Source: Corynebacterium flavescens
Lineage (GTDB): Bacteria > Actinomycetota > Actinomycetes > Mycobacteriales > Mycobacteriaceae
DNA length: 64,000 nt
Reading direction: 5' to 3'
Assembly: GCF_008693105.1 (NCBI RefSeq)
Contig: NZ_VXKK01000013.1
Coordinates: 1-64,000, forward strand
The notes beneath the pieces are model-generated. The model ran no database searches and had not been told where the DNA came from. It saw only the letters and a list, made by a program, of their open reading frames with translations. The position numbers and the translations under genes were made by a program. Below, in pieces: positions 56,421 through 64,000 of this stretch; positions within the stretch are counted from its first letter, which is position 1, and the number at the start of each line of letters is the position of its first letter.

Positions 56421-57176
56421 ATGACTGTTAGAAATCCAGACCGTGAGGCTATCGCTCACGGCCATATTACGAACGAGAACATTCGTACCAAGCCGGCCGT
56501 TCCGTCTTGGGTCCTGAAGTTGGTTATGGCCGTCACCGGCCTGCTCTTCGCTCTCTTTGTTGTCGGCCACATGGCCGGCAACCTCAAGCTCTACATGCCC
56601 GCGCACGATGGTGGTGAGGCACTCGATATTTATGGCGAGTTCCTGCGTTCCTTCGGCGAGCCGCTGTTGCCGCATGGCTCGTTCCTGTGGGTAGTGCGCA
56701 TCGTCTTGCTGGCCGCTATTGTCGGCCACATTTACGGCGCATTCGCTCTGACCGCGCGTTCCAAGCAGTCCCGTGGCAAGTTCAAGCGCACCGCACTGAT
56801 GGGCGGCGTCGATTCCTTCGCCACCAAGTCCATGCTGGTCACCGGCGCCGTATTGCTGCTCTTCATCATTTTCCACATCCTGGATCTGACCATGGGTGTT
56901 GCCCCGGTAGCACCGGAAGCGTTCGTGCACGGTGAGGTCAAGGCCAACATGATTGCGACCTTCAGCCGCTGGCCGGTCACCATCTTCTATGTCTTGGCTA
57001 TGGTTTGCCTGTTCCTGCACCTGACTCACGGTATCCGCCTTGCTGCCTCAGATCTGGGCATCACCGGTGCGAAGTGGCGCCAGACTTTCCTAGTTCTGGC
57101 CTACATCATCCCGGCCGTTGTCTGCATCGGCAACATCGTTATGCCCCTGTCCATCGCCCTGGGTTGGGTCAGCTAA
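56421..57176 (+). CDS. sdhC: Succinate dehydrogenase cytochrome b subunit
   Basis: Membrane anchor of succinate:menaquinone oxidoreductase, 251 residues with five helices, of the single-anchor di-haem type used by Corynebacterium. Histidines within the helices (VVGHMAGN, VGHIYG, IIFHIL, HLTHGIR) are probable haem ligands. GGAGG lies 5 bases before the ATG. First gene of sdhCAB, 17 bases from sdhA. Confidence 0.94.
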   Translation: MTVRNPDREAIAHGHITNENIRTKPAVPSWVLKLVMAVTGLLFALFVVGHMAGNLKLYMPAHDGGEALDIYGEFLRSFGEPLLPHGSFLWVVRIVLLAAIVGHIYGAFALTARSKQSRGKFKRTALMGGVDSFATKSMLVTGAVLLLFIIFHILDLTMGVAPVAPEAFVHGEVKANMIATFSRWPVTIFYVLAMVCLFLHLTHGIRLAASDLGITGAKWRQTFLVLAYIIPAVVCIGNIVMPLSIALGWVS

Positions 57177-57193
57177 AGGAGCTTCTTCGAACC

Positions 57194-59209
57194 ATGACTA
57201 ATACTGAACTCAAGCGCGAGCGCCCCGACTTCTCGCAGCCAGAATCTATCGTCTCGGGCGTGTCTCTCGGTAGCATCCTCGAGTCTAATGAGCCCCACGG
57301 CGTTCCCATGCGGGACATGTGGGACTACCAAAAAGACCACATGGAGCTGGTCTCCCCGCTCAACCGCCGCAAGTTTGAGATCCTCGTGGTAGGCACCGGC
57401 CTTTCTGCCGGCGCATCCGCCGCAGCACTCGGCGAGCTGGGCTACAACGTGAAGGTCTTTACCTATCACGACTCCCCGCGGCGCGCTCACTCGATCGCTG
57501 CCCAGGGTGGCGTTAACGCCTCCCGGCACAAGATGGTCGATAACGACTCCGCTTATCGCCACACCAAGGACACCGTCAAGGGCGGTGACTACCGTTGCCG
57601 CGAGTCCGATTGCTGGCGCCTGGCCTATGAGTCCATTCGCGTCATCGACCACATGAACGCCATTGGTGCTCCCTTCGCCCGTGAGTACGGCGGAACCTTG
57701 GCCACCCGTTCCTTCGGTGGCGTGCAGGTCTCGCGTACCTACTACACCCGTGGACAAACGGGTCAGCAGCTGCAGCTGTCGACCACGTCCGCGCTCTATC
57801 GCCAGATTGGCTTGGGCAACGTCGAGCTTTTCGCTCACCACGACATGCAGGACATTATCACCTACGTTGATAATGGCACCAAGCGCGTCGGCGGCATCGT
57901 TACCCGTAACCTCATCACTGGTGAGCTCAAGACCTTCACCGGTCACGCGGTTATCTTGGGCACCGGCGGCTACGGCAACGTCTATCACATGTCCACGTTG
58001 GCCAAGAACTCCAACGCTGGCGCCATGATGCGTGCCTACGAGGCTGGCGCCTACCTGGCCTCCCCGGCATTCGTGCAGTTCCACCCGACGGGCCTTCCGG
58101 TTAACTCCGAATGGCAGTCCAAGACGATCCTGATGTCGGAGTCCCTGCGTAATGACGGCCGCATTTGGTCGCCCATCAAAGAGGGCGATGACCGCGACCC
58201 CAAGGACATCCCGGAAGACGAGCGCGATTACTTCCTCGAGCGCCGCTACCCGGCCTTCGGCAACCTTGTTCCCCGTGACGTTGCCTCCCGTGCCATCTCC
58301 CAGCAGATCAATACGGGCCTGGGCGTTGGACCGCTGCACAACTCGGTGTACCTCGACTTCCGTGATGCCATTGAGCGCCTCGGCAAGGACAAGATCCGCG
58401 AGCGTTACTCCAACCTCATCGAAATGTATGAGGAGGCCATCGGTGAGTCCGCTTATGAGACGCCGATGCGCATCGCCCCCACCTGCCACTTCACCATGGG
58501 TGGCCTGTGGACCGACTTCAACGAGATGACCACTATTGACGGTCTCTTCGCGGCCGGCGAGTGCTCGTGGACCTACCACGGCGCGAACCGCCTGGGCGCA
58601 AACTCGCTGCTTTCCGCTTCGGTTGATGGCTGGTTCACCCTGCCCTTCACCCTGCCGAACTACCTGGCCCACCACCTGGGTGAGGACAAGCTCGCTGAGG
58701 AATCCACCGAGGCCAACGAGGCTCTGTCCCGCGCGCAGGATCGCATTGACCGCCTCATGGCTGTCAGTGGCGACAACCCGCACGGACCGGCCTACTATCA
58801 CCGTCAGCTGGGGGATATCCTCTACTGGGGTTGTGGCGTTTCTCGTAACGTTGAGGACCTTAAGGTCGCCATCGACAAGATTCGCGCGCTGCGCGAAGAC
58901 TTCTGGTCCAACGTTCGCATCACCGGCCAGGCCGATGATATGAACCAGGTCCTCGAGTATGGCCTGCGCGTCGCTGACTACATCGACTTGGGCGAGCTCA
59001 TGTGCGTCGATGCCCTCGACCGTGACGAGTCCTGCGGCGCCCACTTCCGGGATGATCACCTCTCGGAGGACGGCGAAGCAGAGCGCGATGACAAGAACTG
59101 GTGCTTCGTTTCTGCCTGGGAGCCGGGTCAGAAGCCGGGCGAGTTCATTCGCCACGCCGAGCCTTTGTACTTTGATTCGATCCCGCTGATGACAAGGAAC
59201 TACAAGTAA
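57194..59209 (+). CDS. sdhA: Succinate dehydrogenase flavoprotein subunit
   Basis: Oxidises succinate to fumarate. A 671-residue flavoprotein: FAD fold ILVVGTGLSAGASAAALGEL near 60, covalent FAD His in RAHSIAAQGGVNAS, and the active-site segments HPTGLP and RIAPTCHFTMGGLWTD. A longer frame starting at 57005 overlaps sdhC and is rejected. Its stop overlaps the sdhB start (TAATG). Confidence 0.96.
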   Translation: MTNTELKRERPDFSQPESIVSGVSLGSILESNEPHGVPMRDMWDYQKDHMELVSPLNRRKFEILVVGTGLSAGASAAALGELGYNVKVFTYHDSPRRAHSIAAQGGVNASRHKMVDNDSAYRHTKDTVKGGDYRCRESDCWRLAYESIRVIDHMNAIGAPFAREYGGTLATRSFGGVQVSRTYYTRGQTGQQLQLSTTSALYRQIGLGNVELFAHHDMQDIITYVDNGTKRVGGIVTRNLITGELKTFTGHAVILGTGGYGNVYHMSTLAKNSNAGAMMRAYEAGAYLASPAFVQFHPTGLPVNSEWQSKTILMSESLRNDGRIWSPIKEGDDRDPKDIPEDERDYFLERRYPAFGNLVPRDVASRAISQQINTGLGVGPLHNSVYLDFRDAIERLGKDKIRERYSNLIEMYEEAIGESAYETPMRIAPTCHFTMGGLWTDFNEMTTIDGLFAAGECSWTYHGANRLGANSLLSASVDGWFTLPFTLPNYLAHHLGEDKLAEESTEANEALSRAQDRIDRLMAVSGDNPHGPAYYHRQLGDILYWGCGVSRNVEDLKVAIDKIRALREDFWSNVRITGQADDMNQVLEYGLRVADYIDLGELMCVDALDRDESCGAHFRDDHLSEDGEAERDDKNWCFVSAWEPGQKPGEFIRHAEPLYFDSIPLMTRNYK

Positions 59210-59958
59210 TGAAACTGACACTTGAGATCTGGCGTCAAGCCGGACCTACCCAAGAGGGCAAGTTCGAGACCGTACAGGTCTCGGACGCCGAAGAGCAGAT
59301 GTCCCTACTGGAGTTGCTCGACCACGTCAACGACGGTCTGATCGAGGAAGGCAAGGAGCCTTATGCCTTCGCCTCCGATTGCCGTGAAGGCATCTGTGGC
59401 ACCTGTGGCCTGCAGATCAATGGTCGCCCGCATGGCCCAGGTCAAAACACCCCGGCCTGCCAGCAGCGCCTGTTCCAGTTCAAAGATGGCGACACCCTGA
59501 AGATCGAGCCTTTCCGCTCGGCTGCATACCCCGTCATCAAGGACATGATCGTCGACCGCACAGCGCTCGACCACGTCATGGAGCAGGGCGGCTATATCTC
59601 CATCGAGGCCGGTACCGCACCGGACGCCGATACGATGCACATCAACCACGAGACCGCCGAGTTCGCCTTGGATCACGCGGCGTGCATTGGCTGTGGCGCC
59701 TGCGTTGCCGCTTGCCCCAACGGTGCGGCTCACCTGTTCACCGGCGCCAAGCTGGTTCACCTCTCCCTCATGCCCCTGGGTAAGGAAGAGCGTGGCCGCC
59801 GTGCCCGCAACATGGTCGATGACTTGGAGCAGAACTTCGGTCACTGCTCGCTGTATGGCGAGTGCGCCGATGTCTGCCCGGCCGGAATCCCGCTCACGGC
59901 CGTCTCCGCGGTTACCCGCGAACGCGCACGGGCTGCTTTCCGCGGCAAAGATGACTAA
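59209..59958 (+). CDS. sdhB: Succinate dehydrogenase iron-sulfur subunit
   Basis: Passes electrons from SdhA to the membrane anchor. A 249-residue protein: [2Fe-2S] ligands CREGICGTCG plus CQQ near 85, then CIGCGACVAACPNG near 162 and CSLYGECADVCPAGIP near 205 for the [4Fe-4S] and [3Fe-4S] clusters. Coupled to sdhA by a one-base overlap. Confidence 0.95.
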   Translation: MKLTLEIWRQAGPTQEGKFETVQVSDAEEQMSLLELLDHVNDGLIEEGKEPYAFASDCREGICGTCGLQINGRPHGPGQNTPACQQRLFQFKDGDTLKIEPFRSAAYPVIKDMIVDRTALDHVMEQGGYISIEAGTAPDADTMHINHETAEFALDHAACIGCGACVAACPNGAAHLFTGAKLVHLSLMPLGKEERGRRARNMVDDLEQNFGHCSLYGECADVCPAGIPLTAVSAVTRERARAAFRGKDD

Positions 59959-59990
59959 GCTATAGTCGTTTATAGGTATTGAGAAGAATA

Positions 59991-60009
59991 CTTAAGAAGA
60001 GTTCTTAAG
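59991..60009. promoter_or_regulatory. Perfect inverted repeat between sdhB and the small membrane protein
   Basis: CTTAAGAA (59991-59998) and TTCTTAAG (60002-60009) flank GAG. It is AT-rich and lacks a T-run, so it resembles an operator more than a terminator. 51 bases before the next start. Confidence 0.45.
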
Positions 60010-60059
60010 ATGAATGCTAGGAACACCAGAAGTACAAGGATTGGGAGAGAGATTCAGCC

Positions 60060-60434
60060 ATGAGCGATAACACCCATGCAGTTGCTGATCACGCGAGTGA
60101 GACCTACCCGGAGTTCTCCGGCAAGGTGCAGGATACCTACATCGAAGGCTATGACCCCGTGTCATTCGCCGCACCGCACTCCTCCCTGCTGCGGGTTTCC
60201 ACCTGGGTAGGAATGGGTCTCATCCTTTCCCTCCTGCCGGCCGCAGGCATCGTGATCTGGGGTCTGGGCACCCACACCTTCCACTATGGAACGGCTAGCC
60301 GCAACAACCCCATGGCCTTCACCATCGGTGGTGCCATTGTGCTCGTCATCCTTTCCGTGGCCGCTGTCGCTTCCGTCTACTACGGTCGTCGCTATTACCG
60401 TCAGTACCGGAAAGAAACTGGTCGTTCAAACTAG
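60060..60434 (+). CDS. Small membrane protein downstream of sdhCAB
   Basis: A 124-residue protein with two membrane helices (about 47-67 and 83-107) and a basic C-terminus (YYGRRYYRQYRKETGRSN). A conserved protein of this kind follows sdhB in C. glutamicum. GGGAGAGA precedes the ATG. Function unknown; an association with the respiratory complex is a guess from position. Confidence 0.75.
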   Translation: MSDNTHAVADHASETYPEFSGKVQDTYIEGYDPVSFAAPHSSLLRVSTWVGMGLILSLLPAAGIVIWGLGTHTFHYGTASRNNPMAFTIGGAIVLVILSVAAVASVYYGRRYYRQYRKETGRSN

Positions 60435-60467
60435 TATCTGAGAGTCCTACTCTTCTTATCTTCATTG

Positions 60468-60497
60468 ACCCCCGCTGCCGTAATATGGCGCGGGGGT
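60468..60497 (+). terminator. Terminator after the sdh-linked small gene
   Basis: ACCCCCGC (60468-60475) pairs with GCGGGGGT (60490-60497), extended inward by GCC/GGC, followed by TTTCGTC. Confidence 0.8.
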
Positions 60498-60527
60498 TTC
60501 GTCTAGCTTTAAGGGAAAGTATTTTAC

Positions 60528-61832
60528 ATGACCGAGTCCATTGCTTCGCGCCGTTCAGTTCCGGGGCCGAGCCCTGAGGTGGAGGCCGAGCGTCGGCGTG
60601 CCTTAAGGCGCTATAAGTTCTTCGTTACCGCTCTGTTGCTCGTCGCAGCGGCTATCTTCTTAGGTTGCTCTTCGTGGCAGAATCAGCCAGGGGGAGCACC
60701 CGTGTGGGTCGGCTACGTGCGTGCTGCGGCCGAGGCCGGCATGGTGGGTGGTCTGGCGGACTGGTTCGCGGTGACCGCTATCTTCCGTCGCCCGCTTGGC
60801 CTGCCCATTCCGCACACTGCGCTCATTCCCAATAAGAAGGATCAGATCGGGGAATCTCTCAGCGGCTTTGTGGGGGAGAACTTCCTCAACGCGGAGCTCA
60901 TCACAGAGAAGGTCTCGCAGGCAAACCTGCCGGAGAAGGCCGGGCACTGGCTGGCTCAGGACAAGAATGCGGCGCGGGTATCGCATGAGCTGGGCCGCTT
61001 GACGGCTAACGCTGTGCGAGCGTTGGACCCGAAAGAGGCGGAGGCGCTCATTCAATCCCAGCTCATCGATCGCCTCGCGGAGCCCGAGTGGGGGCCGCCG
61101 GCGGGAAGACTCCTGTCTGGCCTCATCCAGGAGGGCAAGCTCGAGCCGGTGGTCGATGAGGTCATCGACTGGGGCCATCGCAAGATTCTGACGATGGAAG
61201 ATGACATCGTCACGCTTATCGACGAACGTATGCCGCACTGGGCCCCACGTTTCGCACGCAGTCTCGTCGGGGAGAAAGTCTACCGTGAGTTGGTCAACTG
61301 GACGGCTGAGGTCAAGGCAGACAAGAACCACGATGCCCGCAACGCCATTCGCCGTACCCTTTCGCAGCTGGCGCAGGATCTCCAGCAAGACCCAGAGATG
61401 ATTGCGCGGGTGGAGTCCTTAAAGGCCGACGTCATGGGATCAACAGCCATGCGCGGTGCGGCGGCGGCGTTGTGGGCGGCGGCCGCGCAAGCCATCATCG
61501 AGCAATCCGAGGACCCGGAGTCGATGTTGCGCTCCAAAATTGAGCAATTGTGCCTGCGCTGGGGAAAGAATATTCAAGAGGATCCGGAGCTGCGGGAGAG
61601 CCTGGATCGTCGCCTTACCTCTGCGGTGGCCTTCTTCGCCGAGAACTACTCCGGCGAGGTCACCGGGATCATTTCTGAGACCATCAAGCGCTGGGATGCC
61701 AGCGAGGCGAGCGAAAAGATAGAGCTCATGGTGGGCAAGGACCTGCAGTTCATTCGCCTCAACGGCACCGTTGTCGGCGCACTCGCCGGCTTAGCTATCT
61801 ACACTGGCAACCATCTACTGTTTGGGCTCTAG
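60528..61832 (+). CDS. DUF445 membrane protein
   Basis: A 434-residue protein: a membrane helix near 29-47, then the DUF445 hallmark AAAEAGMVGGLADWFAVTAIFRRPLG near 64, a long helical cytoplasmic or extracytoplasmic region, and a C-terminal hydrophobic segment. Widespread in bacteria, function not established. Preceded by a terminator, so it has its own promoter. Confidence 0.85.
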   Translation: MTESIASRRSVPGPSPEVEAERRRALRRYKFFVTALLLVAAAIFLGCSSWQNQPGGAPVWVGYVRAAAEAGMVGGLADWFAVTAIFRRPLGLPIPHTALIPNKKDQIGESLSGFVGENFLNAELITEKVSQANLPEKAGHWLAQDKNAARVSHELGRLTANAVRALDPKEAEALIQSQLIDRLAEPEWGPPAGRLLSGLIQEGKLEPVVDEVIDWGHRKILTMEDDIVTLIDERMPHWAPRFARSLVGEKVYRELVNWTAEVKADKNHDARNAIRRTLSQLAQDLQQDPEMIARVESLKADVMGSTAMRGAAAALWAAAAQAIIEQSEDPESMLRSKIEQLCLRWGKNIQEDPELRESLDRRLTSAVAFFAENYSGEVTGIISETIKRWDASEASEKIELMVGKDLQFIRLNGTVVGALAGLAIYTGNHLLFGL

Positions 61833-61881
61833 CAGTCTAGGCAGTGCACTACCCGTCCCCGAGTAGAAAGAAGTACCTGAC

Positions 61882-62406
61882 ATGACTGACAAGAAATCCC
61901 TGACAGATTCCCTCAAAGAGGCGGGCAGCTCCGCCTTCGAGGTAGCCAAAGAGTTCGGGGGCCACCTCAAGGCCGACCGGGCAAAGCAGGCAGAGGATAA
62001 GCCTGCAGGCGAGGGCACAGGAAACTCTTCGGACAACGTCTTCGACAAGGTTTCGAGCACCGCCAAGGACTTGGGAGCCACACTCAAAGCGGCCGCAGAG
62101 GCAACCCGGACCTCGGAAGCCTTCGCAGACGCGAAAGGCAAGATCAATACCGCCTATAATGAAACTCGCGAGGGGGTCAGCGAGGCCTATAAGTCCGCCA
62201 AGGAACGTAGCCAGCGCGCGGAGGGCAACGCCACTCCGGACGGCCCTAGTGCCAAGACCGGCAATCCGAGCAAGACCGACGGCACCGCTGCTGATGGATC
62301 CGCTTCCCCGGCGGAGGAGATCCTCGAAGGCGAAGTCATCGAAACTGACCACACCGACCATCCTGACCACACTGACCACACTGACCACACTGATCCGACA
62401 AAGTAA
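61882..62406 (+). CDS. Hypothetical helical protein with a His/Asp repeat tail
   Basis: A 174-residue hydrophilic protein. Residues 1-115 are amphipathic helix with Ala/Lys/Glu repeats (AKEFGGHLKADRAKQ; AAAEATRTSEAFADAKGKI), recalling stress- or LEA-like proteins. The tail is a tandem Thr-Asp-His tripeptide run ending PTK, encoded by 9-base repeats. Histidines in such a tail could bind divalent metals. Nothing of known function is recognised. It ends 6 bases before the DUF2516 gene. Confidence 0.7.
   Translation: MTDKKSLTDSLKEAGSSAFEVAKEFGGHLKADRAKQAEDKPAGEGTGNSSDNVFDKVSSTAKDLGATLKAAAEATRTSEAFADAKGKINTAYNETREGVSEAYKSAKERSQRAEGNATPDGPSAKTGNPSKTDGTAADGSASPAEEILEGEVIETDHTDHPDHTDHTDHTDPTK
62345..62398 (+). 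repeat. 9-base tandem repeat encoding Thr-Asp-His units
   Basis: Six contiguous 9-base units related to CTGACCACA: 62345, 62354, 62363, 62372, 62381 and 62390; four are perfect. Each encodes Thr-Asp-His or a near variant (THR-ASP-HIS, PRO-ASP-HIS). Copy number could vary in frame. Confidence 0.8.
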
Positions 62407-62412
62407 GAGTAA

Positions 62413-62703
62413 ATGGACATTCTGATTCTCATCATGAACAACCTGCAGTACTGGGTGTTCATGGCACTTTCCATCTTCGCCGTGATCGGGGCGGTGCTCG
62501 CCGCCTCGACGCGCGAGGATGCCTTCCGCGCCGGCGACCGTAAAAACAAGTGGTCCTGGGTGGGCTTCTTGGCAGCGTCCGCAGTGGGCATGATGCTGCC
62601 CCTGCCCTTCATCCCTTGGATCGGCGCAGTGGTGACCGGGATTTACTGGTTTGATGTGCGGCCGCAGCTGCGTGCCATCATCAACGGCGATTACAGCTAC
62701 TAA
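62413..62703 (+). CDS. DUF2516 membrane protein
   Basis: A 96-residue protein with two membrane helices (about 8-28 and 42-78) and the family-typical ending WFDVRPQLRAI. Widespread in Actinobacteria, function unknown. Likely in one transcript with the genes on both sides (gaps of 6 and 18 bases). Confidence 0.83.
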   Translation: MDILILIMNNLQYWVFMALSIFAVIGAVLAASTREDAFRAGDRKNKWSWVGFLAASAVGMMLPLPFIPWIGAVVTGIYWFDVRPQLRAIINGDYSY

Positions 62704-62721
62704 AAGCAGTGGCAGCCTAAC

Positions 62722-63210
62722 ATGGAATACCTCAATCTTTTGGAGTCCACTTCTGAGCAGGTCCGTGCGCAGGCAGAGGGCAACAGCGTGGTGGTCTCAC
62801 CGACCCACGTTGCCGCCGCCTTGAGCGGAAAAGCCCACGAGGTGATCTCGGTGGCGGGCTATCCCACCGGCAGGCACCACAGCCTCATCAAGGCCTCGGA
62901 GGCGCGCTTGGCGGTCTATACGGGTGCTACAGAGATTTGGTTGGCGGTAGATCCGCAGCTGGAGGACTCAAATGAGTTGCTTTCAGAGCTTGTCGCCGTG
63001 CGGGAGGCTTGCCCGCAGCCGGTTAAGCTGGCGCTCATTGCCACGAACCAAGCCGCGGTGGACGCGGCCGAGTTCGCAGGATTTCAGCGCATCGTTCTGC
63101 ACCACGCCAAGCGGGAAAAAGCAGAGCCCACGGATTCGGCAGCGCCTGCGAAGCCCGCTCAGGGCGTGAGGTCGGCGCTGCCTACTGTGGACTTCGACTT
63201 CTCCGGCTAG
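62722..63210 (+). CDS. DeoC-like protein lacking the catalytic half
   Basis: A 162-residue protein resembling the N-terminal half of deoxyribose-phosphate aldolase: VVVSPTHVAAAL matches the VCVNPxYV strand, EVISVAGYPTGRHH matches VxTVxGFPxG, and KASEARLAVYTGATEIWLAVDPQ matches KxxEAxxAxxxGAxEIDMVI. The second half with the Schiff-base Lys is replaced by a low-complexity tail. The frame is clean, so it looks like a stable shortened protein rather than a fresh break. C. glutamicum has a deoC-annotated gene at the same place. Confidence 0.5.
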   Translation: MEYLNLLESTSEQVRAQAEGNSVVVSPTHVAAALSGKAHEVISVAGYPTGRHHSLIKASEARLAVYTGATEIWLAVDPQLEDSNELLSELVAVREACPQPVKLALIATNQAAVDAAEFAGFQRIVLHHAKREKAEPTDSAAPAKPAQGVRSALPTVDFDFSG

Positions 63211-63230
63211 GGCCGCGTCGGCCACTCCGG

Positions 63231-64000
63231 CTAGGCCGCGTTAGTCTCACCGGGGGCGGTGGAGACCGCGGAGCTGAGCTCCTTTAAGGGGACGTTCGTG
63301 CCGGCGACGGTGAGCTTTAGCTCCCCGCTTCCTACCTCGACGGCGTCGACGTGCAGCTGGCTGCCCACGAACTGCTCTTGTACCCCCTCGCGCAAGGAAT
63401 CTGAGAGGGCAGCGGTGGCCTGATCAGGAAGGTTCATTCCGAATACTGCTGCTTTGCGGGTGGCGATGTCGAGTACGCCGTTGTTCGCGCTGGGCTCGAG
63501 GGCGAGGCTGGCGAGCCCTCCGCCGAACTCGACGTCGATAGTGTTGTCTTCCGCGTTCGTGGTGATCGAGGTGATCACCATGTTGCCCAAGGTGGCATTG
63601 TCGGATTGTTCCGCGATGCTCTTTTGGAAGGTGGCGAGGAGGAAGTCATCCGGGAGTGTGGTGGTCGCACGCATCTGGCCGGCCACCGGCGCGGAGGCGA
63701 CGCTGAGATCGCGCAGCTCGATGTCGGCGGCGGGCTGGCCCTTCACCTCCGTGCCCTCAATCTGCAGGGTGGAGGGAGTGCTCATGTTCATCTGCGAGAT
63801 CTTGCCGCCCAGCATGCCAAGGGTAAGCGGGCTGGCACCGAAGCTGACGCTGGGCTTTTCTGTCACCTCGAGGCCCTCGGCCTGGGTGGTTTCCATAAAC
63901 TGGGAGGTCATCTGCCTTCCCATGTACCAGCGCAGGCCAAATTCGGCGATGAGCAGGATAAGAAGGAGGCCGACGAGCACGCCGACAAAGATTTTCCACG
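63231..64000 (-). CDS. DUF2993 (LmeA-like) lipid-binding protein, start outside the window
   Basis: At least 256 codons, open to the window edge. The visible N-terminus (WKIFVGVLVGLLLILLIAEFG) is a signal-anchor helix, followed by a tubular lipid-binding domain: SVSFGASPLTLGMLGGKISQM and TATTLPDDFLLATFQKSI-like segments of DUF2993. The mycobacterial relative LmeA binds phosphoinositides in the periplasm and helps in lipomannan elongation. The in-frame GTG near 63980 is inside the anchor, so the true start is probably beyond 64000. Confidence 0.8.
   Translation of the reverse strand, partial: WKIFVGVLVGLLLILLIAEFGLRWYMGRQMTSQFMETTQAEGLEVTEKPSVSFGASPLTLGMLGGKISQMNMSTPSTLQIEGTEVKGQPAADIELRDLSVASAPVAGQMRATTTLPDDFLLATFQKSIAEQSDNATLGNMVITSITTNAEDNTIDVEFGGGLASLALEPSANNGVLDIATRKAAVFGMNLPDQATAALSDSLREGVQEQFVGSQLHVDAVEVGSGELKLTVAGTNVPLKELSSAVSTAPGETNAA

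Noticed and set aside
57173..59221. 682-codon open frame on the minus strand across the whole of sdhA
   Set aside because: It mirrors sdhA in antisense, a common effect of GC-rich codon use; no domain, promoter or ribosome-binding site.
62345..62398. CRISPR-like array
   Set aside because: Units are 9 bases, contiguous and in-frame coding; no spacers and no cas genes anywhere in the window.

Overview
The window is a stretch of a Corynebacterium chromosome. This is inferred from a WhcA-type WhiB protein, GlxR, CyaB and RamB regulators, a corynomycolyltransferase, a mycothiol-dependent formaldehyde dehydrogenase, a fused RmlC-RmlD protein, and a gene order that matches the Corynebacterium/Mycobacterium core (nth, tlpA-like, nudix, marP, dpp, ephE-like, holin-like, 6C RNA, tad pilus, DEAH helicase, cspA, topA, cyaB, holB). 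Base composition is GC-rich throughout. The species cannot be named from the sequence alone.

Layout. 1-2.3 kb: the tail of a gene, an accessory stretch without recognisable genes, an HNH/DUF222 (13E12-type) gene and tRNA-Pro. 2.4-8.3 kb: metallophosphoesterase, GatB/YqeY protein, class A penicillin-binding protein, whcA, DUF4177 protein, RidA, metallo-beta-lactamase-fold hydrolase. 8.5-12.7 kb: glxR, a possible membrane microprotein, then the operon nth / thioredoxin-like / nudix / marP. 12.7-18.1 kb: a dppABCD peptide importer. 18.3-21.6 kb: epoxide-hydrolase-like protein, holin-like membrane protein, a conserved hypothetical and a HAD phosphatase. 21.8-26.7 kb: a 6C small RNA followed by a Tad (Flp) pilus operon. 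26.7-38.3 kb: DEAH helicase, cspA, dedA, topA, a membrane protein, DUF418 protein, cyaB, holB, tRNA-Thr. 38.3-40.1 kb: a second, inverted HNH/DUF222 copy and a frameshifted P-loop kinase. 40.1-52.4 kb: acyl-CoA ligase, secreted SGNH hydrolase, fadH plus a glyoxalase-II-like enzyme, a DsbA / 30-residue membrane peptide / CcdA operon, rmlB-rmlCD-rmlA, M1 aminopeptidase and a mycolyltransferase. 52.4-64 kb: a 38-codon ORF resembling corynebacterial outer-membrane porins, lpd, ramB, sdhCAB, and small membrane and hypothetical genes, ending in a DUF2993 protein cut by the window edge.

How the parts work together. CyaB makes cAMP and GlxR senses it. A 10-of-12 match to the GlxR operator lies between ramB and sdhC, so the cAMP circuit and one of its likely targets (TCA/respiration) are in the same window. 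Several neighbouring genes serve the mycolate envelope: ponA, rmlABCD (dTDP-rhamnose for arabinogalactan), the mycolyltransferase and the candidate porin. The DsbA/CcdA pair and the TlpA-like protein act in extracytoplasmic thiol chemistry.

Most notable: the unannotated 38-residue porin-like ORF with a near-consensus promoter; two about 1.2-kb inverted HNH repeats, each placed tail-to-tail beside a tRNA gene and each preceded by an inverted pair of DnaA-box-like sites; the 6C RNA ahead of the pilus operon; and translationally coupled membrane microproteins.
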